Shown here piece after piece: positions 49,250-61,067 of a DNA stretch of 64,000 bases (position 1 is the stretch's first letter; every line of letters starts with the position of its first letter). The DNA lies in NCBI GenBank assembly GCA_035578155.1, contig JAPWDM010000008.1:18978842-19042841 (forward strand). Direction: 5' to 3'. The DNA is from Brachynemurus nebulosus. Taxonomy: Eukaryota; Arthropoda; Insecta; Neuroptera; Myrmeleontidae. A model generated the notes under the pieces. The model was given only the letters and a program-made list of their open reading frames with translations. It did not search any database and was not told the DNA's origin. Position numbers and translations under genes: made by a program.

Positions 49250-50552
49250 ATTTACTGAATACTACGCTGGTATCTCTGCACATCGAGAAAGTTTTCGACA
49301 ATATATGGCACGCCAACCTCATGGCCAAGCTTCAGTCCCATGATGAACCAATGCATATTACCAAGATCATCCAGAACTAACTCACCAATCTGAGCTTTTA
49401 TGTCGAAAGTGGCGACGCCAAGTCGAGCGTCCTCCAGATACCAGCAGGCGTGCCCCAAGGTTCAATCCTTGGGCCAGTCCTGTTCAGCTTATACATCAGT
49501 GACATTCCCAAGATGCCACCCAAGGTCCAGATCGCCCTGTACGCTGATTATACTGCCGTCTTCACCTCACCAACGAGAGCGAACCAGTCGACTGCTGAGA
49601 GGCGGATTGAAAAGGCGCTCACCACCCTCCAGGACTACTTCCAGGAGAACCACATCAAAGTCAACTCCAACAAGACGAAAGCGACCATCTTCACGCACTC
49701 CAGGCTGCTTCGACGTTCCCAACTTCGATGCGGCGACTCCCGTATCACCACGTCACCCGTCATCAAGTATCTCGGTCTGTACCTCGACCGTAAACTCACG
49801 TTCGAGACAGCTGTAACCCGACGACGAATCGCCGGCGAATGTGCCGCTGCCAAACTGCGGCCCCTCCTGATTTCCAGTGTCATCCCGACGGTGAAGAAGA
49901 TATAGCTGTACAAGACGTGCATCCGGCCCATCGTCACATACGCCGCATATGTGTGGTGCACTGTTTCACCTGGTAACATTGTCAAATTGCAATTGTTCCA
50001 GAACAGGATACTTCGTCTTATCCTGAGCGCCCCGGTATGTCAACTACATCAGGAAACAGGCGTTGAGCTTGTTCTTGACTACATTCTACAACTAACTTCA
50101 CGTCACCTGGCCAGATGCCGTCTTCACCACAACAACCGAATTGCTGACATGTTCCTGGACTCAAAGACACTTTCCAAGCGGAGCAAGAAGTTCTTCCTGC
50201 CGATGGATATCTCCCCACCATGACTGCCCTCGGCCCCGGGGGGCGGTCAAATGAGTACGTGAGTACGTGCGGATGGACTAAATGAAGAGAAAGTGTGTGC
50301 GTAAGTGTTTTTAGATTAAGTTTTTACTTTATTTTTAATTATTCATGTTTAAAGGTTTTTTGAAAATTTTCCTTTGTATCGAGTCACTATTAATTAATTT
50401 TTCTCATGTATTGTAATTATCTAGTATTGTACATGTTAGGTTAGGGTTAAGCACTAGTTGTAGGTACCTAGATTTAAGTCACGTATTATATTTAGATAAA
50501 AATCTTTGTAAAATATTGTACCGTTTTTGAAAAAATATATTCTATTCTATTC
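49250..50552 (+). mobile_element. 5'-truncated non-LTR retrotransposon, Jockey-type
   Basis: Insertion boundaries can be read by comparison with the uninterrupted arm at 60036-60070: TATCAGAC is present at 49242-49249 and, as TATCAGGC, at 50553-50560, an 8-bp target duplication with one difference. The insert consists of the 3' part of a reverse-transcriptase ORF (49264-50223), a 3' UTR of about 320 bases and a tail of TTCTA repeats (50540-50552). It is much richer in G+C than the surrounding DNA. 5' truncation is usual for this class. Confidence 0.9.
49264..50223 (+). pseudogene. Reverse transcriptase, C-terminal part (Jockey-type non-LTR), dead
   Basis: One frame runs from 49264 to TGA at 50221-50223, broken by TAA at 49378-49380 and TAG at 49903-49905. 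Recognisable blocks are IEKVFDNIW (first catalytic Asp region), IPAGVPQGSILGPVLF (the PQG block of non-LTR RTs, from about 49441), LYADYTAVF and then KTKATIF and IKYLGLYLD. The C-terminal region LYKTCIRPIVTYAAYVW ... LQLFQNRILRLI is typical of Jockey-clade ORF2. The second Asp of the YADD active site is replaced by Tyr (YADY). With two stops, no N-terminal half and a damaged active site it cannot be functional. Confidence 0.92.
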
Positions 50553-50731
50553 TATCAGGCGTTTTTTTTTCTACAGAATCGTGTTCTACGGGTCCGAAAA
50601 CGAATAGCGCCCCTATTCTCGCGTCTGGCCGTTCTTATCGTATGGGCTGGATAAGTTTAATTTTTTTTAAGGAAAAATTCGACTAATTAACCACCTAGAT
50701 AATGAGCAGTTAAATAGAAAAATAATTTTTA

Positions 50732-52026
50732 TTAGCATAGCTAGTTGTCGTCCCTTCTCAAATCCCACTGATATTGCTTTAGGCGGTGCTCCAGTGTTTT
50801 TCAAATTTGTCCGACATTTCTAACGTACTACCATTTTCGGTTATACCGGAAATTAACACCAACTTTGTTATTTTAAGTGTCTTTGGCAGCAAATTTAAAT
50901 TCGCTAGAAATTGTTACTAATAGAAGAGCCAGTCATGTTTGTTTGAGCACATCGCAAAACGTAGTAAATTGAACCCTTTTGCCGATGTTTGAAATCGTAC
51001 GACTTAGGGTCCTATACAATCCAAACTGATGACATACAAATAAAAAAATTTCCAGAAGGTTAAGAACAACACTAAACGTTTATTCTGCACTGCATAAATT
51101 TTGTGGACAAGCTATCATAGCCCAAATGTACCAATATTTTCAAAAATTAACTTTAATTTGAAAAATAGTTCACAAGACACGAGATTCAACGTATTGTAAT
51201 TAAAATATATAATTCAAATAAAGTGTTTTACTCCAAATTTGAAAATAAATATTTAAGGAAAACTTGATGGGAGAATATTTACACTTGTCATTTATCGTTC
51301 TAAGAAACGTTAGAGTATTTTATTAAAAATTTCGGTCACATTAACAGCTACCTAAAACACCTATGTACGTGTAAATACGACATTTAATTCAAGTAGCTAA
51401 CATATAAATCGTGTAAATTAGACTACAGGGAGCTTGAACATAACCTAAAACCATTATGTATTTGTGTAAATATCATAAACATTTATTTATATAAAAGCTT
51501 TTCATATAATGTTTACATAAAAACGAATCTACTGAAAATCGAAATATTTCATTAAAATAAATTAATTATATCAACACCCACTGCCCCCAGTGCTATGCTG
51601 CCTATAGTGTTATGTTGTGTTGAAGGACGTACTTGACATAAACATTTTTGTTATTTTAAATAACATTTTCAAAATTATTTGAATTTCGTGGGAATACGTA
51701 AAATAGTTTTTTTGAAAGGTTGTTTAATTTCATTTAAATATTATATATTTGACATACATATAGGGTACTGAAGATAAAATAGGTATGTATAAGTTAAATA
51801 AAAACTAAATACGAAACTCTTTTCAAAATAAATTTTTTATTTATTTGTTTAATTATTATATACTTAAATCTAGTTTTGGGCAAGATATCGAATTTTATTA
51901 TCTAGATAACAGATAATACACAACATAATTTAAAATATCTAGATAAAGATAACAGATAATTTAACCATTTTCTATATAAAATTTTAGATAATAAATGAGA
52001 TAATATTCACAGAAATAATGCACTAG
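50732..52026. other. Unannotated AT-rich stretch
   Basis: No recognisable gene. 50741-50800 is a little less AT-rich but shows no domain. Confidence 0.4.
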
Positions 52027-53005
52027 ATCAGTGTTTCTCAACCGTCGATCCGTAGACTGTGTGCTGGGCTGCGAAAGTACCTTGCCGGTTCCCAGAAAGA
52101 TAATATGTTAATTAAAATAAATTATAAAAATGTTAAAGAAAGGTTTTTGGCGATAAAAATCGGATGTTTTGGAATTTAGTTTTTTTTTTATTTACGGTCC
52201 ATGATAGCATACGTCTAGCATAGTAGAATATAACATTTTTTGTTTAAAAAAAATTCTTAAACAGTGTCGATATTTTTCTGAATTACATAATCGACCAAGT
52301 GGTCGGAAAAGGAAATTTTATATTACACGATTAAATGTTATTCCAACTAATGGCCGAAATGATTCCTAACTATAATAATTCTAAAATACGAGAATTGCCT
52401 CTAAATATTTCCCTAATGTTTAAAAATGTGTAGTTATTTATCTGAATTACATGGTCGAACATTGGTTGGAAAACGACATTTTATATTAGACAAACTACTA
52501 TTATTCTAATTAATGGCGGAAATGATTCCAAGCTACAAAATTCCATCTAAAATTAGAGAATTGCCTTTAGGCAACTGGCTAATGTTTAAGAAAGTGTCGA
52601 TATTTATCTGAATTACATCGTAGATCAGGTGGTCGGAATACGACATTTCATATTATACGTCTAAATATGATTCCGACCAATGGTTGAAATGATCAGGCCC
52701 GATGAGGTGGCGGGGTAACCGGGGTTTCAGCTCTTGGGCCCGAGCTACAAGACTGGGCACGTATTTGTCGACAAGGGTTAAAAAAAATTAAAAAGAGATT
52801 TTTTTTGCTTGTCACTTTTTTCCTGGAGGGAAAAACTTAAAAAGGGATTTACTCCCAGAGCCCGCTATCTCTTTCTACGGTCACAGAAATGATTCCAGGC
52901 TAAATAGTTCTGTTTAAAATTAAATAAATGTTTTTAAACATTTTTATAATTCTTAAGAAAGTGTTAAAAGTTATCTGAATTATAAGGTTGACCAAGTGAA
53001 TATAG
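52027..53005 (+). repeat. hAT-like end followed by tandem units of about 165 bp
   Basis: Begins CAGTGTTTCTCAACC, a hAT-type terminus also at 40861. From 52264 a unit starting GTGTCGATATTTnTCTGAAT, ACATnGTCGACCAAGTGGTC, AAATGATTCC, GAGAATTGCC repeats at about 52264, 52428, 52594 and, after an insertion, 52963 (periods about 164-166 apart from the insertion). The other hAT end was not found. The same unit in reverse occurs at 40960-41125. Confidence 0.78.
52694..52885. mobile_element. 192-bp insertion with 8-bp target duplication inside the tandem array
   Basis: GAAATGAT stands at 52686-52693 and again at 52886-52893, and removing the insert restores the tandem unit. The insert starts CAGGCCCGATGAGG and contains TTTTTTTTGCTTGTCACTTTT, shared with the hAT MITE at 38998. 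TIRs are poorly matched (the far end reads ACGGTCACA). An 8-bp duplication with a CAG start suggests hAT, with moderate certainty. Confidence 0.72.
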
Positions 53006-53140
53006 GGAAATAGTGAATTTAATTTCAAAATTTATTTTTCAGGAAAAATATACATAGATGTATTGTTATTATCTTATCTTTTTCTTTCACTTAATATAAA
53101 TATAAGATAAAAGATAACTTCTCTTAAAAATATCTGGAAC

Positions 53141-53422
53141 TCTTCTATACCAGAAGTAGTAAGATTACAGCGGTTCTATATCAAAAGTAGTATGACTACA
53201 GCGATTCTATACAAAAAATAGTAAGATAACAGCGATTCTGTACCAAGAGTAGTAAGGTTACAGCAGTTTCATACAAAAAGTAGTGAAGTTACAGCGGTTC
53301 TATACCAAAAGTTGTAAGGCTACAATAATTCTGTACCAAAGTAGTAAAATCACAACGGTTCTATACCAATAGTAGTGAGTTCAGAGCAGCTTTACACCAA
53401 TAATAGTAAGGTTACTATTTTG
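53141..53422 (-). repeat. 31-bp tandem repeat array, about nine units
   Basis: Unit AGTAGTAAGGTTACAGCGGT-TCTATACCAAA, variable but clearly periodic from TCTATACCAGAAGTAGT to CCAATAATAGTAAGGTTAC. It is the reverse complement of the shorter array at 26672-26843. Confidence 0.88.
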
Positions 53423-53967
53423 TACTTTGCTGAAAAACTGTAGTCTTATAAGGATCTATCATTTGTTCAGAATTGTGAAATTTTTCCCCATTTAGTTCAT
53501 TCTAACAAATTTGTGCAATGTAGCAAATTGTAATAAATTGTTATCTTGTACGAAAATTTGTTAGTCAATTTTGCACTGGCCGTTTTTGATCGGACCGGCT
53601 CTGCTTCTAGGATGGGACCGAATTAAAAATTCGTAGAAAAATGCTTCTTGATAATAAAACACCCTTTTCAAAACTTTTAAAATTTAACATTAATAAAAAT
53701 TATGAAAACAGAATGTTGCAAAACGTTTACAAATTTTTAAATAGATGAAATATGAAACTATATTATTCTACTGAAATTTCACCATATTTATTGTGTGAAT
53801 TCGGTTTCAAACAGAAAGGTTAAAGCCCACAATAATTAACTAAATATTTTTCCCTTTTTTATTTGAAAGAACTAATCGAATCTACCCACATCAATTGAAT
53901 AAATAAATGTTTAAGTTTATTTACGAAAATCAATATAAAGTTTTCAAAAATTACTGTTCACAAAAAT
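53423..53967. other. Unannotated AT-rich stretch
   Basis: Nothing recognisable. Confidence 0.4.
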
Positions 53968-54095
53968 AAGTAGGTAGCTATAGGTCAAACCAATTAAAAA
54001 TGGTTTAACATCATGAAAAAACGCAAGGAATGGAGCAAAATCAGCCATACCGAGTTTTCTGTTTATTTCTTTTTTAACGAATTTCCAAAATAGGA
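53968..54095 (+). repeat. Dispersed repeat family B, copy 4
   Basis: ATAGGTCAAACCAATTAAAA, GGTTTAACATCATnAAAAAA, AATGGAGCAAAATCA and GAGTTTTCTGTnTATTTCTTT are the same blocks as in the copies at 27830 and 30851. Confidence 0.68.
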
Positions 54096-54161
54096 AATTC
54101 AACTATTACGGCCGTTCTCATGGCGCAGTCTGAAGTCTCTAGAATACGGAAATGATATTCA

Positions 54162-54162
<1 letters not shown>

Positions 54163-54238
<76 letters not shown>
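54163..54238. repeat. (TA)n microsatellite
   Basis: About 37 TA units, followed by GGGTGATTCTACTTTTTAGG. Confidence 0.97.
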
Positions 54239-54240
<2 letters not shown>

Positions 54241-55144
54241 GTGATTCTACTTTTTAGGTCCCTCGAAAAATTAAAGTTGTCTCCACAATAAGGAAAGTTA
54301 AAATTATATACAGAATGAAGATATTGTCATTTCTTTTATTTAAATAAAGTTAATCACTCCTATTTAGATGACCTACCTACATTTACTTTAATTTTTTTTA
54401 TAAAAATGGTGTCAAACTTTTATTGTAGTTCTAAAACGAATGTCCCTATTATGTATTGCTTGGAACTATAACGTTTTTTAAAAATAAGTTTACTGAAACC
54501 ACAAAATTTTATAAATAAAAAAGAGAGGTAAATTGTTACGCATGGTAATTAGAAAGTTAAATTTTATGTATCTGCAGAATTACCTTTTTGGGGGTGACGA
54601 AAAAAAGTCGCGAAAATTTGAATATCCTTCATCACAACTGCCAAATATAGTTTAAAAAAAAGGTTAAAGGGTCATGTTTTTGGTGAAACAAAACGCCAAA
54701 ATCATAGAACATAAAGCGAAATTTAAATCAAGTGATTGACATTGCGAGCTTGTCATTTTTTTACATCAAGCAAGAAGACCGGCTGCATGTGTTCATTAAG
54801 TGTATCCTTCGTCACGGCTTTTCTAGTATGTATTTAACGAATTTCAAATCGTTTTTACGTAAATATTATTTGTAATAATATAAGCTTTACGATAAACACA
54901 AGTTTTCGATCTAAATGATCGCTGTTCACGATTAATAACGATTTTGTTGGAAAATTGTATCCTTCGTCACGGTGGAATGTGACGATGGGAGACATGAAAG
55001 TGGGAAAGGATACGATAATAAAATAAGTATATATTTATTGTATTAGTGTTTGTTTGTATATCAACTAAATTTTTTAGTTAACTAAGTTGATTAATTTGCT
55101 CAACTTTCCTAACGAATTCTTTTATATCATAAAACACAAACAGG
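54239..55144. other. AT-rich stretch with a thrice-repeated TATCCTTCGTCAC motif
   Basis: TATCCTTCATCAC occurs at about 54624, TATCCTTCGTCACGG at about 54804 and about 54957, all in the same orientation. In view of the subterminal motifs in nearby transposons this may mark one more eroded TIR element, but I found no matching ends. No gene recognised. Confidence 0.45.
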
Positions 55145-55330
55145 GCCGTGTTCGATTTGTGGTATAAAAAGTGCTCGCGCATGTGCACTATTAAACCGCA
55201 CAAACACAAAATTCAAATTATTGGACGTCTACTACCATATTTGGAAACTTTTAGACGTTACATATTTAAATTTTTTCTAATATGTTCGCGCGGTTTATGC
55301 ACATGCGAGAAATCAAACACGAGGCAGAAC
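55145..55330. mobile_element. Possible 180-bp MITE with GC-rich TIRs
   Basis: Left CCGTGTTCGATTT ... CTCGCGCATGTGCA ... TAAACCGC is matched in reverse on the right by CTCGTGTTTGATTT, CTCGCATGTGCATAAACCGC. The left arm carries an extra roughly 15-base block. The inner pair GGACGTCTA and TTTAGACGTT also mirrors. No clear target duplication. Confidence 0.6.
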
Positions 55331-56462
55331 ACACACTCAATTTTTCGCAAATCAGACAAAAAAAAAGCCAACTTTTTTTTAATTTTTTTAAATTGATATT
55401 AGGAGAACATAATATAAATATTATTTAAATAATAATTTAAATTTTATTATTTAAATTTAATTTAAACCTTTCTTTCTGTCTGGATTTTTGCACCAAGCGA
55501 AAGTAAAAGGCAATATGCGTAAAAAATGTTTTTACACCATTGCTCTAAGTTAATTGCTTTTTGAGAAAAATTAAAAAATATGTTGGTATAAATCATTTTT
55601 CATTACACTCGCAATCACAGTCTTTTTTTTTTCTGTCTCATGTTTTGCGATGCTACATTCGAAAAAAAAAGGCTTTATAAGTAGCGTGTCATGATTTTTT
55701 TAATCCAATTTAACGATTCAGCTATATTCTGTTTCTCTCAGTTGAATAAGTTTTTATATCTATTCCATTTTTTTTACAAAAATTGTCAAGAAAATTTGTT
55801 TTATGTCAGAGGCGATAGATTATGTCACTAGGGAATTAAAACTATTAACACTTTAGTACAACTGTATAAAAATTACGTTAAACCACATTAAAACAATAAC
55901 ACTTTTAGCGTAAATTTATCCGCGTTTATAATTTTGGACAATGTATGCACAATATAGAGAAGCTGCATAAAGACTAGTGGCGCCTTTTTCAATAATTTTA
56001 TAAGTACATGCGTAAGCATGTCAGCGCAAATTTTTTGTAACCATAAATTTTCACATAAATTCATTAACAAGTATATACTTTTGTATTAATTATTACTTTT
56101 TAATATTTATAATTTTAATATATAAATATTAAATAAAGTAAATACAGGGAACCTGCATTGTTACCATTGTCACTAGTGACGTCTTAAATCTCGTGTACAT
56201 ATGACCAATTTGACACAAGTATTTTTGTAACAAAAATCACATAAATCAGTCACTTGGACATCTCGGAAACCGCTTTTTATAATAACTTTATTTGCAATTT
56301 GACATTTTTCATAAAAAATAACAAACTTTTAATTCAAAATAGCCTACTTATATTAATTAAACTCTTTCATTTAAAAATGCTAAATATAGGCACCATACGC
56401 GCCAGTTCAGGCAGGTTCTCTATATTCAATTTTAATACTACATACTGTATATTCAATTTCTA
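55331..56462. other. Unannotated AT-rich stretch
   Basis: No recognisable gene; frames of 60-69 codons only. Confidence 0.45.
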
Positions 56463-56584
56463 GTCGAATTTTTCCTTGAAAAAATTAGACTTATACAGTC
56501 TATACGACCAGAACGGCGAGAGGCGAGAGTTGGGGCGCTATCCGTTTCCGGACCCGTAGAACACGAATATGTAGAAAAAAATTG

Positions 56585-56589
<5 letters not shown>

Positions 56590-56656
<67 letters not shown>
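56590..56656. repeat. (TA)n microsatellite in the left foldback arm
   Basis: About 33 TA units between TGTCTGA and TTCCCGC; mirrored in the right arm at 59956. Confidence 0.97.
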
Positions 56657-56658
<2 letters not shown>

Positions 56659-56974
56659 CCGCTTCTTTTAATATGTGTAGGGCCCCCTTATGGAAGTTAA
56701 GAGCTCAAATTTGGTAAATGGGGCTCATTTCGATGCACAAAAATAATATCAAAGTGGAGTCAAATTTTGGGCAAATTGTGGATCCGACCCAACCTTTAAG
56801 GGGGTGGTGGGGGGCGGAAAATCAATAAAAATTTTCCAAACCAGTTGGAAATAATGTTTCGGTCAATTATCGACAACATATCCAAAATTCAGTTTCCTAG
56901 GATGATTTGGAGGGAGTAGGGGTGAAAAAAACGATTTTCGCTGGATTTAACACGCCCCCAGCCCTCCAGAATTA

Positions 56975-57500
56975 ACCTAGAGGGTTGAAATCTTGTGTGT
57001 TGAGAGAGATCATACCTAGGTTGTGCTTTTTGAAGGTTTTAATATTTTACCCCCACCCCCCTCATTTTCAAGCTACAATTTCATGCTTTTTTGACGTTTT
57101 CGAAGTTTGTACCACTCGCAAAGGTCACTCGAATAAACCTAGAGGGCTGAAATTTTGTATTCGGATTGAGTTAGTATCAAAAGGGTGCCTTTTGTGGGTC
57201 TCGACTTTTAACCCCTACCCCCACCATATTTATTCCCAAAAGAACATGATTTTTCTTGTTTTTTAAGTTTCGTGCGGGTCAAAATCTCCCCAAATAAACC
57301 TAGAGGGCTGAAATTTTGTGTACAGGTTAAGCTAATAGCCAGGCACTGTTTTTGGGAGGTTTCAACTTTTAACCCTTACCCCCACGATTTTTACGCCAAT
57401 ATTTCCTTAATTTTTCTGCTTGTTTTCTAACACGTCTAGAGACTCTCTAAGGAAACCTAGAGGGCTGAAATTTTATACGTGTATTAAGTTAGTTTCCAGC
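56975..57500 (-). repeat. Four tandem units of about 160 bp in the left arm
   Basis: CCTAGAGGGyTGAAATyTTG recurs at about 56977, 57138, 57298 and 57458, each followed by a variable stretch and a TTTTAACCCnnACCCCCAC-like block. Mirrored units in the right arm are at about 59128, 59284, 59449 and 59610. Confidence 0.85.
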
Positions 57501-58165
57501 TAGTACCTTTTAGGGAGTCCACATTACTTTTCTCCCCACTTCTCCCATTTTTACATCGGAATTCAATGCTATTGTTAAATGTGTTTTAAATGCATTAATT
57601 TTATTCTAAATATAAGTAGGCGAATACTAATTTTTTGAAATTTAAAAAAAGTGAATTTACTTTTATAACAAATGAAATACATACAAATTAAGTAATTTAA
57701 AAATGTTATTAAATTCACTGTTTATTTATAAATTAGGAATTTTGGATTTTTATTATTTATAAAATAGAAATTTTGGATTTTTTTGGAAAGAAATAATATC
57801 TTTATAAACACCGTCCAGTTTACTATTTAAGTTCCTTTTTTAATATTTAAAAATAAAACACAAAGGCAATTGGCGGATAAGCATGGGTAGGAATGCCCTC
57901 GTACGAATTGTTTTAGCTTTTTCCCTGCTAACTGCTATCGGCACAAAATTGAAATTTACTGAGATTCAGCCCTTAAAAACTTAAAACCTTTTTTTAAAGC
58001 CCGGATCAACCGGACACTCATCATCAGTTTTGAAACCACCAAAATGACAAATCGCTTGTGGACTTTCAATTACATTTCGCTTGCAGACATTCAATACCGA
58101 AGATGAAAGGAAAAATTCGACTTCCGTGATAGGGCTCCGCTGCTCACGGCGTTTTTTTTTTTTTT

Positions 58166-58446
58166 TTTGACATAAAATTAAAATGGATGGATACATACAT
58201 AGTTATACATAAAAATTTTAACACATCCTTTTTCATAATAGGTATATTTCTTTTGAAATTATTAAAAAGTTTTGCAAATAAATAAAAATAATGAAATACA
58301 AAAAGCAAATTTAATAACTTAGTTGGTAAAGTTTCGTACATTTCAGCATATGGTGGTGAAAATTTTACAATTTTTTGGAAAAAAAGTCACGTTTCATGAT
58401 ATGGTGTTATTTTGTGATTGTAATAATAAATATGAAAATATAATAT
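58166..58446. other. Spacer between foldback arms
   Basis: AT-rich, single-copy within this window, with no frame of interest. Too short for a transposase, so a full element elsewhere would be needed to mobilise this one. Confidence 0.7.
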
Positions 58447-59950
58447 AAAAAACGCCGTGAGCAGCGGGGCCCCATCACGGTAGTCGAATTTTCCCCTTCA
58501 TCTTCGGTATTGAATGTCTACAAGCGAAATGTGATTGAAAGTCTGCAACCGAATTGTCATTTTGTTGGTTTCAAAACTGGTGATGAGTGTTCGGCTGATC
58601 GAGGCTTTAAAAAAAGGTTTTAAGTATTTAAGGGCTGTATCTCAGTAAATTTCAATTTTGTGCCGAAAACAGGTAGCAGAAAAAAAGCCAACACAATTCG
58701 TACGAGGACATTCCTGCCCATGTTTATCCGCTAATTGCCTTTATGTTTTAGTTTTAAAAATTAAAAAAGGACCTTAAATAGTAAACTGGAAGGCCTTTAT
58801 AAAGATATTTTTTCTTTCCAAAAAAATCCACAATTTCTATTTTATAAATACTAAAAATCCAAAATTCCTAATTTATAAATAAACAGTGACTTTAATAACA
58901 TTTTTAAATTACTTAATATGTATGTATTTCATTTGTCATAAAAGTAAGTTCACTTTTTTTTAAATTTTTTAAAATTACTATTCGCCTACTTGTATTTAGA
59001 ATAAACATAATGCTTTTAAAACACATTTAACAATAGCATTCAATTCCGATGTAAAAATGGGAGAAGTGGGGGGAAAAGTGATGCGGACTCCCTACAAGGT
59101 ACTAGCTGGATACTAACTGAATACACGTACAAAATTTCAGCCCTCTAGGTTTCCTTATGGAGTCTCTAGACATGTTAGAAAACAAGCAAAAAAATGAAGG
59201 AAATATTGGCGTAAAAATCGTGGGGGTAAGGGTTAAAAGTTGAAACCTCCAAAAAACAGTGTCTGGCTATTAGCTTAACCTGTACACCAAATTTCAGCCC
59301 TCTAGGTTTATTTGGGGAGATTTTGACCCGAACGAAACTGTTAAAAAACAAGAAAAATCATGTTCTTTTGGGTATAAAAATGGTGGGGGTAGGGGTTAAA
59401 AGTCGAGACCCCCAAAAGGCACCCCCTTGATACTAACTCAATCCGAATACAAAATATCAGCCCTCTAGGTTTATTCGGGTGACCTGTGCGAGTGGTACAA
59501 ACTTCGAAAACGTCGAAAATGCATGAAATTGTAGCTTAAAAATGAGGGGGTTGGGGGTAAAATATTAAAACCTCCAAAAAGCACAACCTAGGTACGAACT
59601 TTATCAACACACCAAATTTCAACCCTCTACGTTAATTCTGGGGGGCTGGGGGCCTGTTAGATCCAGCGAAAATCGTTTTTCCCCCCTCTACTCCCACCAT
59701 ATCATCCTAGGAAGCTGAATTTTGGATATGTTGTAGATAATTGACCGAAACATTATTTAAAACCGGTTTGGAAAAGTTTTATTGCTTTTCCGCCCCCCAC
59801 CACCCCCTTAAAGGTCGGGTCCGAAAAAAAATTTGCCCAAAATTTGACCCCACTTTGATAGTATTGTTGTGCATCGGAATAAGCCCCACTTACCAAATTT
59901 CATCTCTTAACTTCCATAGGGGGGCCCTACACATATTAAAAGGTTGCGGG

Positions 59951-59955
<5 letters not shown>

Positions 59956-60041
<86 letters not shown>
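59956..60041. repeat. (TA)n microsatellite in the right foldback arm
   Basis: About 43 TA units between GCGGGAAAA and TCAGACAT. Confidence 0.97.
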
Positions 60042-60045
<4 letters not shown>

Positions 60046-60168
60046 CATCTTTTTTTTTACATAATCGTGTTCTACGGGTCCGAAAACGGATAGCGCCCCT
60101 GGTCTCGCCTCTCGCAGCTCTTATCGTATAGACTGTATAAGTCTAATTTTTCGGAGAAAATTCGACTA

Positions 60169-60908
60169 AAAAACGATGAATCTACTTTATTGATGGTGTT
60201 AATTTAACAAGAACATATTGTTAGTAAAATTATTCTATTTTGAAAAATTTTAGTTTTTTTGTCCATTGAAAATCATAATTTTGTTGATTTGATTTCAAAT
60301 AATATGAAGCGTATGAGTTCCAAAGTATTTACGATAATTTTTCAGGAAAGTATTGGTTTTCAAATAATTTTGCATTATTTTCATATATCGTTAAAAATAT
60401 TTTTAACTAGGCTTGAAATGGATTACATTCATACCACATCGGTCATGGAAATAAAAATGTACAGTTTCAAATTACGTTATGTTCAAAGCTTATTGTTGAT
60501 GTTTTACATTGTAAAAATTAAGCGTATTTACAGAATATGATGCTATTTTTATAGTAAATCTATCGTACAATAATGAATATCAATAGTTATATAGATGAGT
60601 TTTAGTTATTACAATCAGCTGTTCAAAAATCATCTTGTTAAGAAAGTAAACAGGTTAATTGCTCTTATTTCATCATTTTGGCTTGTTTTATGTTCTAAGA
60701 ATCCGTGATTTTTTTGATAATAAAAGTTTTAAGACCAAACAAGAGGATGAAAATCTAGAAAAACGAAAAAGGATCAGGACAATATTTCAGATATTCCCAA
60801 CGAGAAGATGTTTTAGGAATTTAATTTTTTGACTTATTCCTTGTGGAGGACGAAATTAATGACATTTCTAATAAATAAAACAGCATTTAGGTTAATTTGA
60901 TTTATACA
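60169..60908. other. Unannotated AT-rich stretch between foldback and mariner elements
   Basis: A 93-codon frame (60259-60540) shows no recognisable domain and low-complexity, AT-driven composition. Confidence 0.4.
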
Positions 60909-61067
60909 TAGGTCACTAGATAAGTTTTGCAATACAAAGTTTTTATAAACGTAAGGTACTTGAATTTATTTTCTTTATAAAGTACAACTCATAACTAGAC
61001 GGTAGCCATATAATAAGTCCTCCTGAATCATTTGTGTACAGAGTTAAGTCTTTTTAAAACATTAAAA

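Larger units (their letters stand above)
56463..60166. mobile_element. Complete 3.7-kb foldback element with 1.7-kb inverted arms
   Basis: The left arm 56463-58165 and right arm 58447-60166 are inverted copies over their full length, separated by a spacer of about 280 bases. The outer ends are GTCGAATTTTTCC and, reversed, GTCGAATTTTCTCC. TA lies directly outside both (56461-56462 and 60167-60168). Each arm, from outside in, has a GC-richer terminal block (GACCCGTAGAACACGA, GGGCGCTATCCG), a (TA)n array, four tandem units of about 160 bp marked by CCTAGAGGGCTGAAATTTTG, an AT-rich block, and a terminal block ending GCTGCTCACGGCGTTTTT. There is no transposase frame. Structure is like foldback transposons; TA flanks hint at Tc1/mariner-type mobilisation, but the superfamily is unknown to me. 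Confidence 0.88.

Noticed and set aside
49400..49816. 138-codon frame in a second phase and minus-strand frames over the RT region
   Set aside because: Shadows of the GC-rich RT pseudogene, whose own frame shows the real RT motifs.
60259..60540. 93-codon frame between foldback and mariner elements
   Set aside because: No domain recognised; AT-driven amino-acid composition; no conservation evidence.
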